A stretch of DNA of 52,865 nt from Candidatus Avimicrobium faecavium (GCA_904419105.1 CAJFQR010000001.1:1-52865); one strand, 5' to 3'. Shown: positions 22,163-32,451, counted from the stretch's first letter. Notes: generated by a model from the letters alone, not told the origin. Program-made: numbers and translations.

Positions 22163-25100
22163 ATGCATCGTTTCAAGCGAGTGCTGTCAATTCTGCTTGC
22201 CAGTTTGACGGTTTTTTCTTCGACCCATGTTGTAGCACTGGCAGAAGGAATCGACCAGCTCCGCACCGATTTGATCGCGGCGGAGACGGGCGGTTCTGTT
22301 GTGCTGTCTGAAAATATGGAGGAGGTGGAGCCCGGAGACACCGAGGCGGATACCAGCTCCACACCGGAGACGGATACCGGGACGGGCACCGGCTCCACTC
22401 CGGAGACGGATACCGAGACGGACACCAGTTCCGTCCCGGAGACGGCTACCGAGGCGGGCACCGGCTCCGCTCCGGAGACGGATACCGAGACGGACGCCAG
22501 CTCCGCTCCTGATGAAATCACAGGGGATCCTAATGGAGAGAATAACTTGGATACCCCTTCTGAAGAACCGGAATCCAGTTCCTCCGGCGGTGCTGGTGAC
22601 TTGGGCGATGAACCTACCGTTGGAGATTCCCAGGGGGAAGAGGAAAACGAGGCGCCCTGCCTTGTTATCCGCTGGATGGAGGAAAACGGCGGCATCCGCC
22701 TGACCGCTGTTCTGGAGCGTCCTGAGGAAGACACTGCGGCGGAGGTGGTGATCCGTCTGGATGCAGAGGAGGCGTCCGCCCTTCAGCAGCCGCTGCCGGA
22801 ATCCATCGCTTTTCAGGCGCTGGAAGAGGGAGCGGAGCTTCGCTTTTCCCTTTCCACAGAATCGCCGGAGCTGTCGGAGAAGCTTTCTTTTGTTGGCTCG
22901 GCGCCGGATTTAATCATCGCAGTTGCCGAGGAGGACATCTCGGTCAGCTTTACGGGAGTGGGAAGCGATCTGGCAGAATATACCTTTGAAAGCGAAGAGT
23001 TGTCGCTGTCGGTGGATGGCACTTGTGACTGGACAGTGGACGCCGAAGCCGAGGAAGAGGAGATCCTGTGGGGAAGCGAAGAAGCCGAGGATATGCGCTT
23101 CCTTGTAACGCTGGCTCCCGCCGGGGAGGAAGAACAGCTTCCCACTGAGCGGCAGATGGCAGAATTTACGATCATGCTGCCCGAGCCTTTCGCTTTTTTG
23201 GACGGCAGCACGGCCTATGACGAAAACACTCATCAGATTACCCTGGATGGTTCTCCGGCGGTAACGTTGGAGGGCCTTAGGGAGGAATGCGTTCTTTCCG
23301 ATTTCTCTCTGGAAGGAGCGGAGCTTTCCTTTATGCTGGAACGGACGGCGGCAGACGAACCGCTCTCTCCGCTGGAGCTTGCCATTACGGTACATAGCGG
23401 CGCAGTCGCGGTGGAGCGGCAGGAGACTCCTGCTCTGCTGAACCTTTTTGCAAATGAGGAAGAAACAGCGAATATCCTTGAAGAAGAGGAAGAAACCTTC
23501 CAGGTAGTACTGGAGGTACGTCTGACTTCGTTTCCCTATGCCGGAGAGGATTATGCTGGTGAGACGACCGTGACCGCCAGCCTTTCCCTGCGCAGCGGTG
23601 CTTTTATCCGGCAGGATAGATATATGGACGCCATGAGCGGATCAATCTTCTGGTGCGACGGTTATGAGCGGGAGTTCCGCCCGAATAGCTACACGCCCAT
23701 ACTGGAATTTGTGGAATGTGATGAGGATGACAATCCGATAGGGGAATGGGCCGTTCCCACCGAGGAACAGCTGGCGGCCATGGATATGGAAGAACTTCCC
23801 GAGGTTTCTGCAAATAAGACCGCCAATCCTTGGACCTGGTCGGTTTCTGCCGGTACGCTGCCTACCCAGGTGACAACAGGCGATATCTTTGGGGACTTAG
23901 AGGTCCGCTATTACCAGTGGCGGGTGCGCCCGGTTGAAGCAGTAGATCATTACATGCTCCGGGAAGTGACCAAGGAGGATATCAAAAACCAAACAATCAC
24001 CACTGTTGATCAAGCTGGCTGGTACTATATGCTGGTGGACGACTACCAGTTTGATATCACCCTGCGCTGGGGCACCCGTAGAGAAGAAGGAGGCCTGCTC
24101 GGCATTCGCAACGCCATTCAGGAGGGCTTGGATCTGCATGTTGCTATAAGTGGAAAAGAGCCACAAAGTTATCGCCTGTCCGAAATACAGGATGATGACC
24201 AGGTAAGCTTGACGCCCGATGAAGGGGAAAACCCCAATCACGGCGTTTTTACCATTCAGAACATTCCCAAATACAACATCGACAATACCCTTATCATTTA
24301 TACGGTGGAGCCTAAGGAAGACGGCGACGGAATCATTGATTCTGAAGAGCTTGAGAGTCTTGCGGAGGATGAATGGTATGCCATCACCTATGACAATACC
24401 GGCACCTCCTATGATGGCGTGACCGACAAGGTTCACGACGGCGGCCATATCTATCTGACTTTGACGGGAGAAACCAGCTTTTCCGCCAATAAGGTCTGGC
24501 TGGACGGCGGCGATTCGTCAAATCGGCCGGACGGCGTCTTCCAGCTCTGGCGCTACCGGGCAGGCCAGTCCTATACCAGCGCCGCCGCGGTGCGTGATGC
24601 GAACGGAACGATTTTGGAAATATCACTCTCCACAAAGAAAAATGAGCAGACGATCGAGTTCAGCGCCGATCTAGATGGGGACGGCAAGAAGGGAGACCAC
24701 CTGCCCAAGTACGATTCCGAGGGCTACCGCTACATCTATGTGGTGCGGGAGTATTTGGAGGGCGAGCATGCCGGCAACTACGAGCAGGTGTTCGCGGTGG
24801 TGGAACAGAACGAAAATACTGGCTCGGTCACCTATACCGATATGCTGCCGGATGCGGAAACCGGGGAGATAAAACAGGAAAAGCGCACTACCGATGACCG
24901 CGAGACCGATGACACCTATGTCTATAATGGCGGTACCATCTCCAACCGGCGGCGGGGTACCACAACCGCCACTGCCAGCAAGACCTGGAGGGCTGCGGCT
25001 TTTCAGTCAGAGCTGGATGGGGTAAAGGTGGAGTTTTCTCTGGAGTCCCGGCCGACGGGGGAATATTCTGACCCTGAAGTGGGCTGGATCCCTGTTGCAG

Positions 25101-28100
25101 ACGAGAGCGGGACCCCGGTTACTATTGAGATGGAGGGATTTACTGCCGAAGACCTGGCCGAGCGCAGCGAAACGGTGAGCATCTCCAAATACGGCCCCCT
25201 CGGCCGGGAACTGGAGTACCGCTGGGTGGAGTCGGGCGTTTATCAAAAGGACGAAAACGAACAGTACGGCGAGAATCTTCTTTTGGAGGACGGCTCCTTC
25301 ACCCTCCAGCAAGACGGACGGGAGATCCGCTATCGTTCCGAGCTGGTTGTCCAGGAAGAGGACGGCAGCTGGATCACCCGGTTGGAAAACACCATCTCCA
25401 ATACCATCAACTACCATGTGGAGAAACAGTGGCGCGATATGGAGCCGGAGAAAGAGATCACTCTCCAGCTCTATTTGATCGGTCCCGATGGGCAGATCAA
25501 GCATCCAAACAGCGGTGAAGAGAAGCCGATCTGCGAATTCAAACTGGACGGAAAGCCGGATGCGGAACCGATGCCGGTGATTATCGATGGCTTTGGCTCT
25601 TTCACCGTCCAAGAGGGGGAGCAGGGCGATGCCACAGAGGAGGAGCTTCGGGCAGTATGGACGGCGGATCTGAGCGGTCTGCCCCAATACGACAGCGAAG
25701 GCCGTTCCTATGAATATGTGCTGCTGGAAAAGACAGGCGGTTCCAGTTTTCCGGAGTATGTTACCACCCGGGATGAGGAGGGCAACTATACCACCATTGT
25801 GATCAACGGTCCTGGCGAGGGCAACCAGATCCTGGTGCGCAAAGCCTGGATCGACGACGGCGATGATCTGCATCGCGAGGCCGTGACTATCGGCGTCTAC
25901 CATAAAACTAAAAAGAACCCCGAAACGGACAATCTTCTGAAGATCACAGAAACCACCCTGCGGGATGGTGTCTGGCTGGTGGAGGTCGGCATCGGAAATT
26001 ACAGCCCTGATGATGTTTTCCTGGTGGAAGAAAAAATTGGTGAAAAGGAAATAGACTTTACAGGAAGATTGGAAAATTGTGGACAGCAGGGTGAGCCTCA
26101 TCAATACGCCGAGGGGTTCTATCACTCCTATGAGGTGACCTATTCGGATGGGGAGGAGCTGGCGGGTATGACCTGCTACACTGTCACCAACCGAAGGCTG
26201 GGCAACATCGACATCACTGTGACCAAGCACTGGAACGATGGCGAGGACTATGGTCAGCGCATCCAAGAGGCGCTGCATCAAATTCCTGAAGATGAGCAGC
26301 CACGGCTGGTGCTGGAGCTCCAGTTTGACAATCCGCTGGAGGGCTATGAAATCCGCCCCAGCGAAGAGAACGACTATTACGAAATTACCCTGGGCAGCGA
26401 CGCCATCCCTATCCGGGATAACGGGGGCATCCCCAACGCGGAAAATGGCGGTATACCCTCCACAGCCTGGCGGAAGCTGAATTTTAATGTACAAGATAAG
26501 AAGTATTATTTCTCCTATCTGCCCAAATACGATCTGGAGGGCCGCGTGGCCCACTATACTGTGGTGGAACACTGGGTGGATCAGAACGGAGAAGAGGTCA
26601 ACTTGGCAGATCTGGCGGCAAAGCACAGTGACAGTGATGCCTGGCAGGAGCTGCTGGATGTCTGGGACGAGTATGCCACTACCATCAGAGAAACGAAATA
26701 TACAGTAACCGAGCTTCACGATCGGGACTCCCAGGAAATCCTGGTCACCAACTACCGTACCGGTTCCAAGACGGTATATTGGGAGAAGCTGTGGCGGGAT
26801 ACCTATGCCTATGAGAACGGGCAGCGGCCCGACCTCTATCTGGATCTCTACCAGCTTACCAATAATCCCGATGAAGAAGAGCCGCTCACCCTCTACCGCT
26901 CCAACTACCGCTGGAGGCCGAAGCAGCCCCAGGAGGGCAGCGACCCCGGCGATGAATACGATGAGAGATGGCATTGGTTTGCGGAGTTTACTGGCCTGCC
27001 CCAGTATGACGACGAGGGTTATGAATACATCTACTATGCCATCGAGCACACAATGGTGGATGCCGGCGAGTTCGATTATGCCTATGCCCGCTATCTTGTG
27101 CCAGGAGAAACTGAAGACCTGGTCGAGATCGGCACGGTAAACGGATCTCAGGATGGAAGCAAAGTAGAAGTAAAAGATTGGATGTACAAGATCCCTGAAG
27201 GTGTTGCCAATGACCCGGAGGATACCGGCAAATACCTGTTGCGGGAGGGCGGAACCTTCCTCAATGGGCTGGTGGGAACGGCCCAGATCCAGGGCGACAA
27301 GCTCTGGACCGGTCTGCCTGCCGGATATGACCGGGAAAACGATCTGCCCGTTGTTACCTTTACAGTAGAGCAATCTCTGGATGGGGAGGTAATAGACCGC
27401 GATATCGCCACCCTCACTATCAAATCCGAGGATTGGGCAGACCTGCAGTCTGCCGGGCGGTACCGGTTTACTATCCAATACCAGGGGGCCAATACGGTCC
27501 ATAATATTGATGGGGATGGAATGATTTCCTTCCACCCGGAAGGGACTTCGGACACTTGGTCTCCTTTGCCCAAATACAATGAGTATGGGCGACTCTATAC
27601 CTATGCCCTCAGCGAGGAGGTCATCTTTGCCGAAGAGGATGGTAAAACTTTGCCCGAAGGCGAGGTAGTATTTGAAACGGAGGGGAACACCTTCTCCTTC
27701 ACCAACCAGTATACAACAGACGAAAACCGCGCCGAAGTCGCGGTACAGAAGCATCTCTACCTGCCGACAGATGAGGGCAGAAACTATGTCTTCCCGGCGG
27801 TCACCTTCCAGCTCAGCCGGACCTATGTGAAAAATGATGGGAGCCCGTCTGATTCGGAAATCGTGAGTACCATTACATGGAGCTCCAGCGATATTAAGGC
27901 GGCTTGGGATGGGCTGACCGATGAGCAGAAGAAGGGCGGCTATGTTACCGGCGTGCGCAACTTTGGCGCGCAGGAGATCTACGCCCCCAACGGCAACATC
28001 TACACCTATACCATTACCGAGGTGAAAGACAACCTGGCCGGCTTTGATACCTGGGCTGCGGCGGGGGATCTCACCGCGGAAGAAGTGATGGGCAATTACG

Positions 28101-31100
28101 ACCAGTATAAACACACCCCGACTGACGAGTCCCCAAATCCCCAGGTGAAGGACATCATGCTGAAAGCCACCGGAGAGGGTCAGGAAACCCCCACAATCTA
28201 CGCCACCTTTGCCAACAAGCGGCAGGGGGAACAGCAGGTACTCACCGCTATCCAGGGCACCAAACTCTGGAAGGACTTCGGCAACCATTTTGGCCTGCGC
28301 AAAGGTAACTTCACCGATCAAAATGCTGAAGGCAGTACAGACAAAATCACCCTCACCCTCTACTGCTATGCCGAGTCTCAGCCCGGACAGGGCAATGGCA
28401 TTGATGAGCACGAGGTGAAGATAACCTTCAAGGGTGACTATTATGGCAATACTGAGAGGGGGCCTGATAATGATACGGACACCCTGCATTCGACCTGGTA
28501 CTATCAGTTTACTACAACGGATGATACCGTTCTGGAGCAGTTTGCCCCCAACGGCATGCCCTGGATCTATGTGGTGAAGGAGGAGCTCACCGGCGACCTG
28601 GAATACTACAGCATGGATACCTCTCGTGTGCAGCGCTCCGCTAAGGATGCTCAGAATGTGGATGGTACCCTTACCCTCACCCTGCCGGATCTGGTCAACT
28701 CGCTGGAGAGCACCGTTTCCTACTCCAAGACCTGGGTGGACAGCGAAGGCAACCCTATTACCGAGGATGTGCTGGGCTACCCGGTCACGGTGGAGTTCCA
28801 ACTGGATGTGGCGGAGTGGGAGCCTAGCGCTGATGAAGGTACTTATACAATTACAATCAAAGGCGGTAATAACGGCTGGAAATCCGCTTCAGAGTACTTT
28901 AATCCTGATAATAAAAATATCGATAAGGACGCCTACACCGCTGTCTTTGGCGGAGTAAATCCCCCCTTCAGCCAGACTTTGGATGGCTATTTGGGCGATG
29001 CGGTATGGGGTGAAACGCGGACCGGCCCCACCAACCTTCCCACCGCGATCCGTAAACCGGCAGAGGGTGGAGAAGAAGGAGAAGTCGTCCGCCTGATCTA
29101 CCGTGTGGTGGAAACCGCCATTTACGGGACAGTAGGCGGTGATGAAGTTAATCGTGTTGATTTTACAGTCGTCCCGTCTGATGACGGCAAAACCTATACT
29201 TATACAGTCAATGAGGACGCGCTGTTTACCCCGGTCTACTACCCGGATGGCCTGGTAGTAGGGGAAAAAAACTCCAACCGCTTTGATACCCGGGATCTCT
29301 ACAACACTCTCAGTGAAGTGAAGCTTACCGTTACAAAACGGTGGGAGGGCGACAACAACAATGCCTATGGCACCCGCCCCGAAACCGAGCGCGAAGGAGG
29401 CTACACCTGGCAGACCAGCTTCCTCATCCAGCGTTCTACGGATAACACAAACTGGGAGCACGTCTACAGGACGGAGGATGGTAGCCCCCAGCCGCTCATT
29501 GTCACCCTCTATGGGAACAATGAGAATGCCGAGATGAGCGAAGAGGTCACCGGCCTGCCTGTGAAAAATAGTGAAGGCGAAACATATACCTACCGGGCAA
29601 GGGAACTTTCGGCGGAGTTTAATTGGGTGGATACCGAGGATGAAGCAATAGCCGCTGCCATAGCGGATATTGCCAATAAAGGCGATACATCCGAATATGT
29701 CCTGGACGCGGACGATCACTACAACACCGCCTATACCGTGACCTATAAGGATAATAATACCACCGTGGTCAACACGCTGGACACCACCAAGCTCTACGCC
29801 TCCAAACAGTGGATCCGGGACGAAGAACTTACCGATGGCGTGACCTTCCAGCTGCAGTATCAGAATACCTCGGGCAATTGGGTCAATGTACCGGCCCCCG
29901 CAGGGGAGGTATCCCTCAAAGGAGAGGAAGATACCTCGACAGATGATGTCAGCTATGAGCTTGAGCCGGATGCCGACGGCCGCTGGATGGCCGTGTGGGA
30001 AGGCCTGCCCCTGCGGATGCCGGGAAGTCTTCTCACAGATGGAAAAACCAGCTACTGCATTGTGGAAACGGTGGAAAACGGCCAAGGAGGCAACTATCTC
30101 CAGGAAGACGAACAGGAGAAGTATAAGGTTGAGGGCGAATCCTACGACATTTGGCGGTTTGTCAACACCCAGAAGACCTCGTTCCAGGTTACCAAGAGCT
30201 GGGGCCTTGCCGGCGGGGTTTCTCCGAAAGAGGTGACCGTGGGCATCTACCGCACCACCAACCAGACGGAGGTGGGTCGAAAACTGGATGTCAACGAAGT
30301 GCCCGCCGCTTCCGGTGAGGGCCAGATGACGCTGACCTTCCAGCAGGCGGGGACACAGACAGTAAACAACCTGCCCAAGTATGATGCCAATGGAGATCTT
30401 TATTACTATTACGCCTTGGAGCTGATGATTGGAGACGCTGCAGTACCGGAGCCGTCGGAAGGCTTTGCAACTGTGGGCAGCGGCAGCGACCGGTATGATG
30501 TTTACTACACCTGGACTACCGAAGGACAGGAAGCGGATCATACCACGATTCTGAACATCGGTTACCGGGATCTTACCATCATCAAACACTGGAAGGATAA
30601 CAGCAATGCTTACGGTACACGGCCGGATAATTTGACCCTTACCCTTTACCGTACGCCGAAAGGCGGAGAAAGACAGAAGGTTGAAATCGAGCAGCCTGAG
30701 TGGATCAAGAGCGACGACAACACCTGGACCCTGACCTACACCGGCCTGCCCATGGCGGATAAGGAGGGCAAAGTCTACATCTACGAGGTTGAGGAAGTAT
30801 CGATTCCGGAAATTCCTGGCATGGGCCACTACGAGGCCGAGGCCCCTGAACCGGAGCCCGTGAACGGTGAGGTAATCTTCACCAATACCCTGAAAGATAC
30901 GCTGGATATCCCGGTAGCCAAGGTGTGGGATGACAACAATGACGCCTTCGGCTACCGGCCGGAGAATATCACGCTGGAGCTCTATGCAAACGATGACGAG
31001 AAACCGGTACGAACCCAGAAATTGAGCGCCACCGGGCTGCTTGCCCGCCTGCTTGGGAAAACAGAAAACACTTGGTCGTGCATTTTTGAGGACTTGCCCA

Positions 31101-31810
31101 AATATGACGAAAATGGCAAACTGATCAACTACGAGGTACGGGAGGTGCTGGAGAGTGAGACCGGCGAACGATACGCCGTGACCGTCTATCCGGAATCGGC
31201 GGACAGCACAACCTTACCGGAGGAGGGCTTTACCCTGACCAATACCGGTGAAGGGCGGCTTCTTATTACCAAGCGCGTAACCGGCAGCCGGGGCGATCAT
31301 AGGAAGGACTTCACCTTTACGGTGACCTTCACTGACCCGGCGGAAAATCCTCTGGCGGAGAGCTTCCCCTATGAAAAGACCCTGCAGGATGGAACAGTCC
31401 AGTCCGGCGAGATCGCCAGCGGCGAGCAGTTCCAGCTAAAGGATGGGGAATCCATGCGGATTGACTGTCTGCCTGGCGGAACTCAGTACACTGTAACCGA
31501 AAGTGACAACGCCGGTTATCGGGTGACGGCAACCGGAGCCACGGGAGAAATTCAGGCCGGTGTGGAGCTGACCGCAACTTACGAGAACTACCGGGGCGGC
31601 GGCGGAGGCGGCGGCGACCGGGATCCCGATCCCGACCCGCACCCGCACCGCGACCCCGATCCGGGGGACCGCCCGCACCGGGATCCGCTGCCGGATACCG
31701 GCCTGAACTGGACCGCTCCGGCGCTGCTGGCCGGCACCGGTATCGCACTGATCACCACCGGCCTGTTGCCCCGCAGAAAGAAAAAGGAGGGCGATGACGA
31801 TGCGCGATAA
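22163..31810 (+). CDS. Giant LPDTG-anchored surface protein with tandem Cna-B-like repeats
   Basis: 3,215-residue cell-wall protein. It starts with signal MHRFKRVLSILLASLTVFSS..., cleaved after a VVALA site. A Thr/Glu/Pro tandem repeat follows (residues 68-115), then an acidic head of about 650 residues. About fifteen Cna-B-like domains follow from residue 770, each opening with a K-x-W motif and containing LPKYD..G..Y.Y.V.E; these commonly form Lys-Asn isopeptide bonds. A last pilin-like domain ends in YTVTESDNAGYRV. The C-terminus has a Gly run, an Asp/Pro/His/Arg spacer, sorting motif LPDTG, a hydrophobic helix and an RRKKK tail. The ATG at 22163 follows GAAGGGAAGG. The gene overlaps the sortase gene by 11 bases. 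It is less GC-rich than its neighbours. Confidence 0.9.
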   Translation: MHRFKRVLSILLASLTVFSSTHVVALAEGIDQLRTDLIAAETGGSVVLSENMEEVEPGDTEADTSSTPETDTGTGTGSTPETDTETDTSSVPETATEAGTGSAPETDTETDASSAPDEITGDPNGENNLDTPSEEPESSSSGGAGDLGDEPTVGDSQGEEENEAPCLVIRWMEENGGIRLTAVLERPEEDTAAEVVIRLDAEEASALQQPLPESIAFQALEEGAELRFSLSTESPELSEKLSFVGSAPDLIIAVAEEDISVSFTGVGSDLAEYTFESEELSLSVDGTCDWTVDAEAEEEEILWGSEEAEDMRFLVTLAPAGEEEQLPTERQMAEFTIMLPEPFAFLDGSTAYDENTHQITLDGSPAVTLEGLREECVLSDFSLEGAELSFMLERTAADEPLSPLELAITVHSGAVAVERQETPALLNLFANEEETANILEEEEETFQVVLEVRLTSFPYAGEDYAGETTVTASLSLRSGAFIRQDRYMDAMSGSIFWCDGYEREFRPNSYTPILEFVECDEDDNPIGEWAVPTEEQLAAMDMEELPEVSANKTANPWTWSVSAGTLPTQVTTGDIFGDLEVRYYQWRVRPVEAVDHYMLREVTKEDIKNQTITTVDQAGWYYMLVDDYQFDITLRWGTRREEGGLLGIRNAIQEGLDLHVAISGKEPQSYRLSEIQDDDQVSLTPDEGENPNHGVFTIQNIPKYNIDNTLIIYTVEPKEDGDGIIDSEELESLAEDEWYAITYDNTGTSYDGVTDKVHDGGHIYLTLTGETSFSANKVWLDGGDSSNRPDGVFQLWRYRAGQSYTSAAAVRDANGTILEISLSTKKNEQTIEFSADLDGDGKKGDHLPKYDSEGYRYIYVVREYLEGEHAGNYEQVFAVVEQNENTGSVTYTDMLPDAETGEIKQEKRTTDDRETDDTYVYNGGTISNRRRGTTTATASKTWRAAAFQSELDGVKVEFSLESRPTGEYSDPEVGWIPVADESGTPVTIEMEGFTAEDLAERSETVSISKYGPLGRELEYRWVESGVYQKDENEQYGENLLLEDGSFTLQQDGREIRYRSELVVQEEDGSWITRLENTISNTINYHVEKQWRDMEPEKEITLQLYLIGPDGQIKHPNSGEEKPICEFKLDGKPDAEPMPVIIDGFGSFTVQEGEQGDATEEELRAVWTADLSGLPQYDSEGRSYEYVLLEKTGGSSFPEYVTTRDEEGNYTTIVINGPGEGNQILVRKAWIDDGDDLHREAVTIGVYHKTKKNPETDNLLKITETTLRDGVWLVEVGIGNYSPDDVFLVEEKIGEKEIDFTGRLENCGQQGEPHQYAEGFYHSYEVTYSDGEELAGMTCYTVTNRRLGNIDITVTKHWNDGEDYGQRIQEALHQIPEDEQPRLVLELQFDNPLEGYEIRPSEENDYYEITLGSDAIPIRDNGGIPNAENGGIPSTAWRKLNFNVQDKKYYFSYLPKYDLEGRVAHYTVVEHWVDQNGEEVNLADLAAKHSDSDAWQELLDVWDEYATTIRETKYTVTELHDRDSQEILVTNYRTGSKTVYWEKLWRDTYAYENGQRPDLYLDLYQLTNNPDEEEPLTLYRSNYRWRPKQPQEGSDPGDEYDERWHWFAEFTGLPQYDDEGYEYIYYAIEHTMVDAGEFDYAYARYLVPGETEDLVEIGTVNGSQDGSKVEVKDWMYKIPEGVANDPEDTGKYLLREGGTFLNGLVGTAQIQGDKLWTGLPAGYDRENDLPVVTFTVEQSLDGEVIDRDIATLTIKSEDWADLQSAGRYRFTIQYQGANTVHNIDGDGMISFHPEGTSDTWSPLPKYNEYGRLYTYALSEEVIFAEEDGKTLPEGEVVFETEGNTFSFTNQYTTDENRAEVAVQKHLYLPTDEGRNYVFPAVTFQLSRTYVKNDGSPSDSEIVSTITWSSSDIKAAWDGLTDEQKKGGYVTGVRNFGAQEIYAPNGNIYTYTITEVKDNLAGFDTWAAAGDLTAEEVMGNYDQYKHTPTDESPNPQVKDIMLKATGEGQETPTIYATFANKRQGEQQVLTAIQGTKLWKDFGNHFGLRKGNFTDQNAEGSTDKITLTLYCYAESQPGQGNGIDEHEVKITFKGDYYGNTERGPDNDTDTLHSTWYYQFTTTDDTVLEQFAPNGMPWIYVVKEELTGDLEYYSMDTSRVQRSAKDAQNVDGTLTLTLPDLVNSLESTVSYSKTWVDSEGNPITEDVLGYPVTVEFQLDVAEWEPSADEGTYTITIKGGNNGWKSASEYFNPDNKNIDKDAYTAVFGGVNPPFSQTLDGYLGDAVWGETRTGPTNLPTAIRKPAEGGEEGEVVRLIYRVVETAIYGTVGGDEVNRVDFTVVPSDDGKTYTYTVNEDALFTPVYYPDGLVVGEKNSNRFDTRDLYNTLSEVKLTVTKRWEGDNNNAYGTRPETEREGGYTWQTSFLIQRSTDNTNWEHVYRTEDGSPQPLIVTLYGNNENAEMSEEVTGLPVKNSEGETYTYRARELSAEFNWVDTEDEAIAAAIADIANKGDTSEYVLDADDHYNTAYTVTYKDNNTTVVNTLDTTKLYASKQWIRDEELTDGVTFQLQYQNTSGNWVNVPAPAGEVSLKGEEDTSTDDVSYELEPDADGRWMAVWEGLPLRMPGSLLTDGKTSYCIVETVENGQGGNYLQEDEQEKYKVEGESYDIWRFVNTQKTSFQVTKSWGLAGGVSPKEVTVGIYRTTNQTEVGRKLDVNEVPAASGEGQMTLTFQQAGTQTVNNLPKYDANGDLYYYYALELMIGDAAVPEPSEGFATVGSGSDRYDVYYTWTTEGQEADHTTILNIGYRDLTIIKHWKDNSNAYGTRPDNLTLTLYRTPKGGERQKVEIEQPEWIKSDDNTWTLTYTGLPMADKEGKVYIYEVEEVSIPEIPGMGHYEAEAPEPEPVNGEVIFTNTLKDTLDIPVAKVWDDNNDAFGYRPENITLELYANDDEKPVRTQKLSATGLLARLLGKTENTWSCIFEDLPKYDENGKLINYEVREVLESETGERYAVTVYPESADSTTLPEEGFTLTNTGEGRLLITKRVTGSRGDHRKDFTFTVTFTDPAENPLAESFPYEKTLQDGTVQSGEIASGEQFQLKDGESMRIDCLPGGTQYTVTESDNAGYRVTATGATGEIQAGVELTATYENYRGGGGGGGDRDPDPDPHPHRDPDPGDRPHRDPLPDTGLNWTAPALLAGTGIALITTGLLPRRKKKEGDDDAR
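22364..22507 (+). repeat. Four 36-base tandem repeats (PETDTxTxTxSx)
   Basis: Four in-frame 36-base units encode PETDTGTGTGST, PETDTETDTSSV, PETATEAGTGSA and PETDTETDASSA. A degenerate fifth unit precedes them from about 22332. Likely an extended stalk and prone to copy-number change. Confidence 0.9.
24480..31590 (+). repeat. Array of about fifteen Cna-B-like domains plus one C-terminal pilin-like domain
   Basis: Domain starts by the K-x-W strand: near 24480, 24961, 25411, 25828, 26211, 26770, 27281, 27730, 28250, 28710, 29317, 29790, 30183, 30571 and 30901, with the terminal domain near 31254. Fourteen of fifteen keep K-x-W; the one near 27730 has KHL. Spacing is 110-200 residues. The repeats are diverged at base level, so they are old duplications. 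Confidence 0.8.
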
Positions 31811-32393
31811 GCTCGCCGCCCTCACCCGGCCCCGGCGGCTGCTGGTGGCAGCGGGAGCGCTGCTTCTGCTGGCCGGCGCCCTGCTGGCCGGGCAGAACCT
31901 CCTAACTGAGCGCCGGGCCGCCCGGCAGACCGCCGACCTGCTCGCCGCTGTCGAGACACGCATCGCCGCTCCGGCAGACCTGCCGGCCCCGGAGGTGACC
32001 GGAGACCCCTGGGCGGGGTATGAGGTCATCGGCGTGGTGGGCCTGCCCGACCTCGGGCTGAGCCTGCCGGTGCTGGCCGACTACACCCAGGACCTGCTGG
32101 CGGTGGCCCCTTGCCGCTACACCGACGACCTGGCCCTTGAGCCGGGGCAGCTGGTGGTGGCCGGGCACAACTACCGCACCCACTTCGGCCGGCTGGGAGA
32201 GCTTGCCCCCGGCAGCCGGATCACCTGGCAGAACCTGGACGGTGTGACCTACACCTACACCGTCACCGAGGTCACCGAGATCGACGCCGGGGACCGGGAG
32301 GCCCTCGAACAGGGCGACTGGGACCTGACGCTCTTCACCTGCGATGTCACCCGCACAAGGCGGATTCTTGTCCGGGCGGCGCTGGAGACCTGA
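31800..32393 (+). CDS. Sortase, dedicated to the adjacent LPDTG protein
   Basis: 197-residue membrane transpeptidase. An N-terminal anchor (residues 14-32) precedes an extracellular domain with catalytic His in VVAGHNYRTHFG (H123), Cys in LTLFTCDV (C181) and Arg in TRTRRILVRA. These are the three sortase active-site residues. It would cut LPDTG between Thr and Gly and link the surface protein to peptidoglycan. The gene overlaps the surface-protein gene, and AAGGAGG at 31784-31790 lies nine bases from the ATG at 31800; the ATG at 31794 is too close. I cannot place the class firmly. GC is much higher than in the surface-protein gene. Confidence 0.88.
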   Translation: MRDKLAALTRPRRLLVAAGALLLLAGALLAGQNLLTERRAARQTADLLAAVETRIAAPADLPAPEVTGDPWAGYEVIGVVGLPDLGLSLPVLADYTQDLLAVAPCRYTDDLALEPGQLVVAGHNYRTHFGRLGELAPGSRITWQNLDGVTYTYTVTEVTEIDAGDREALEQGDWDLTLFTCDVTRTRRILVRAALET

Positions 32394-32401
32394 GAACAGA
32401 G

Positions 32402-32430
32402 AAGGACCGTCCACATGGGCGGTCCTTTTT
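32402..32430 (+). terminator. Intrinsic terminator after the sortase gene
   Basis: AAGGACCG (32402-32409) pairs with CGGTCCTT (32420-32427), with an inner CC/GG pair, then a T-run. Confidence 0.85.
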
Positions 32431-32451
32431 GCCGGGGCCTTTTCCCCGGTG

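Noticed and set aside
22014..22208. Possible 64-residue leader peptide before the giant surface protein
   Set aside because: No RBS, it overlaps the real start region in another frame, and its composition is not protein-like.
22364..22507. Short regular repeats that could suggest a CRISPR array
   Set aside because: The repeats abut without spacers, are in frame, and encode a Thr/Glu/Pro stalk.
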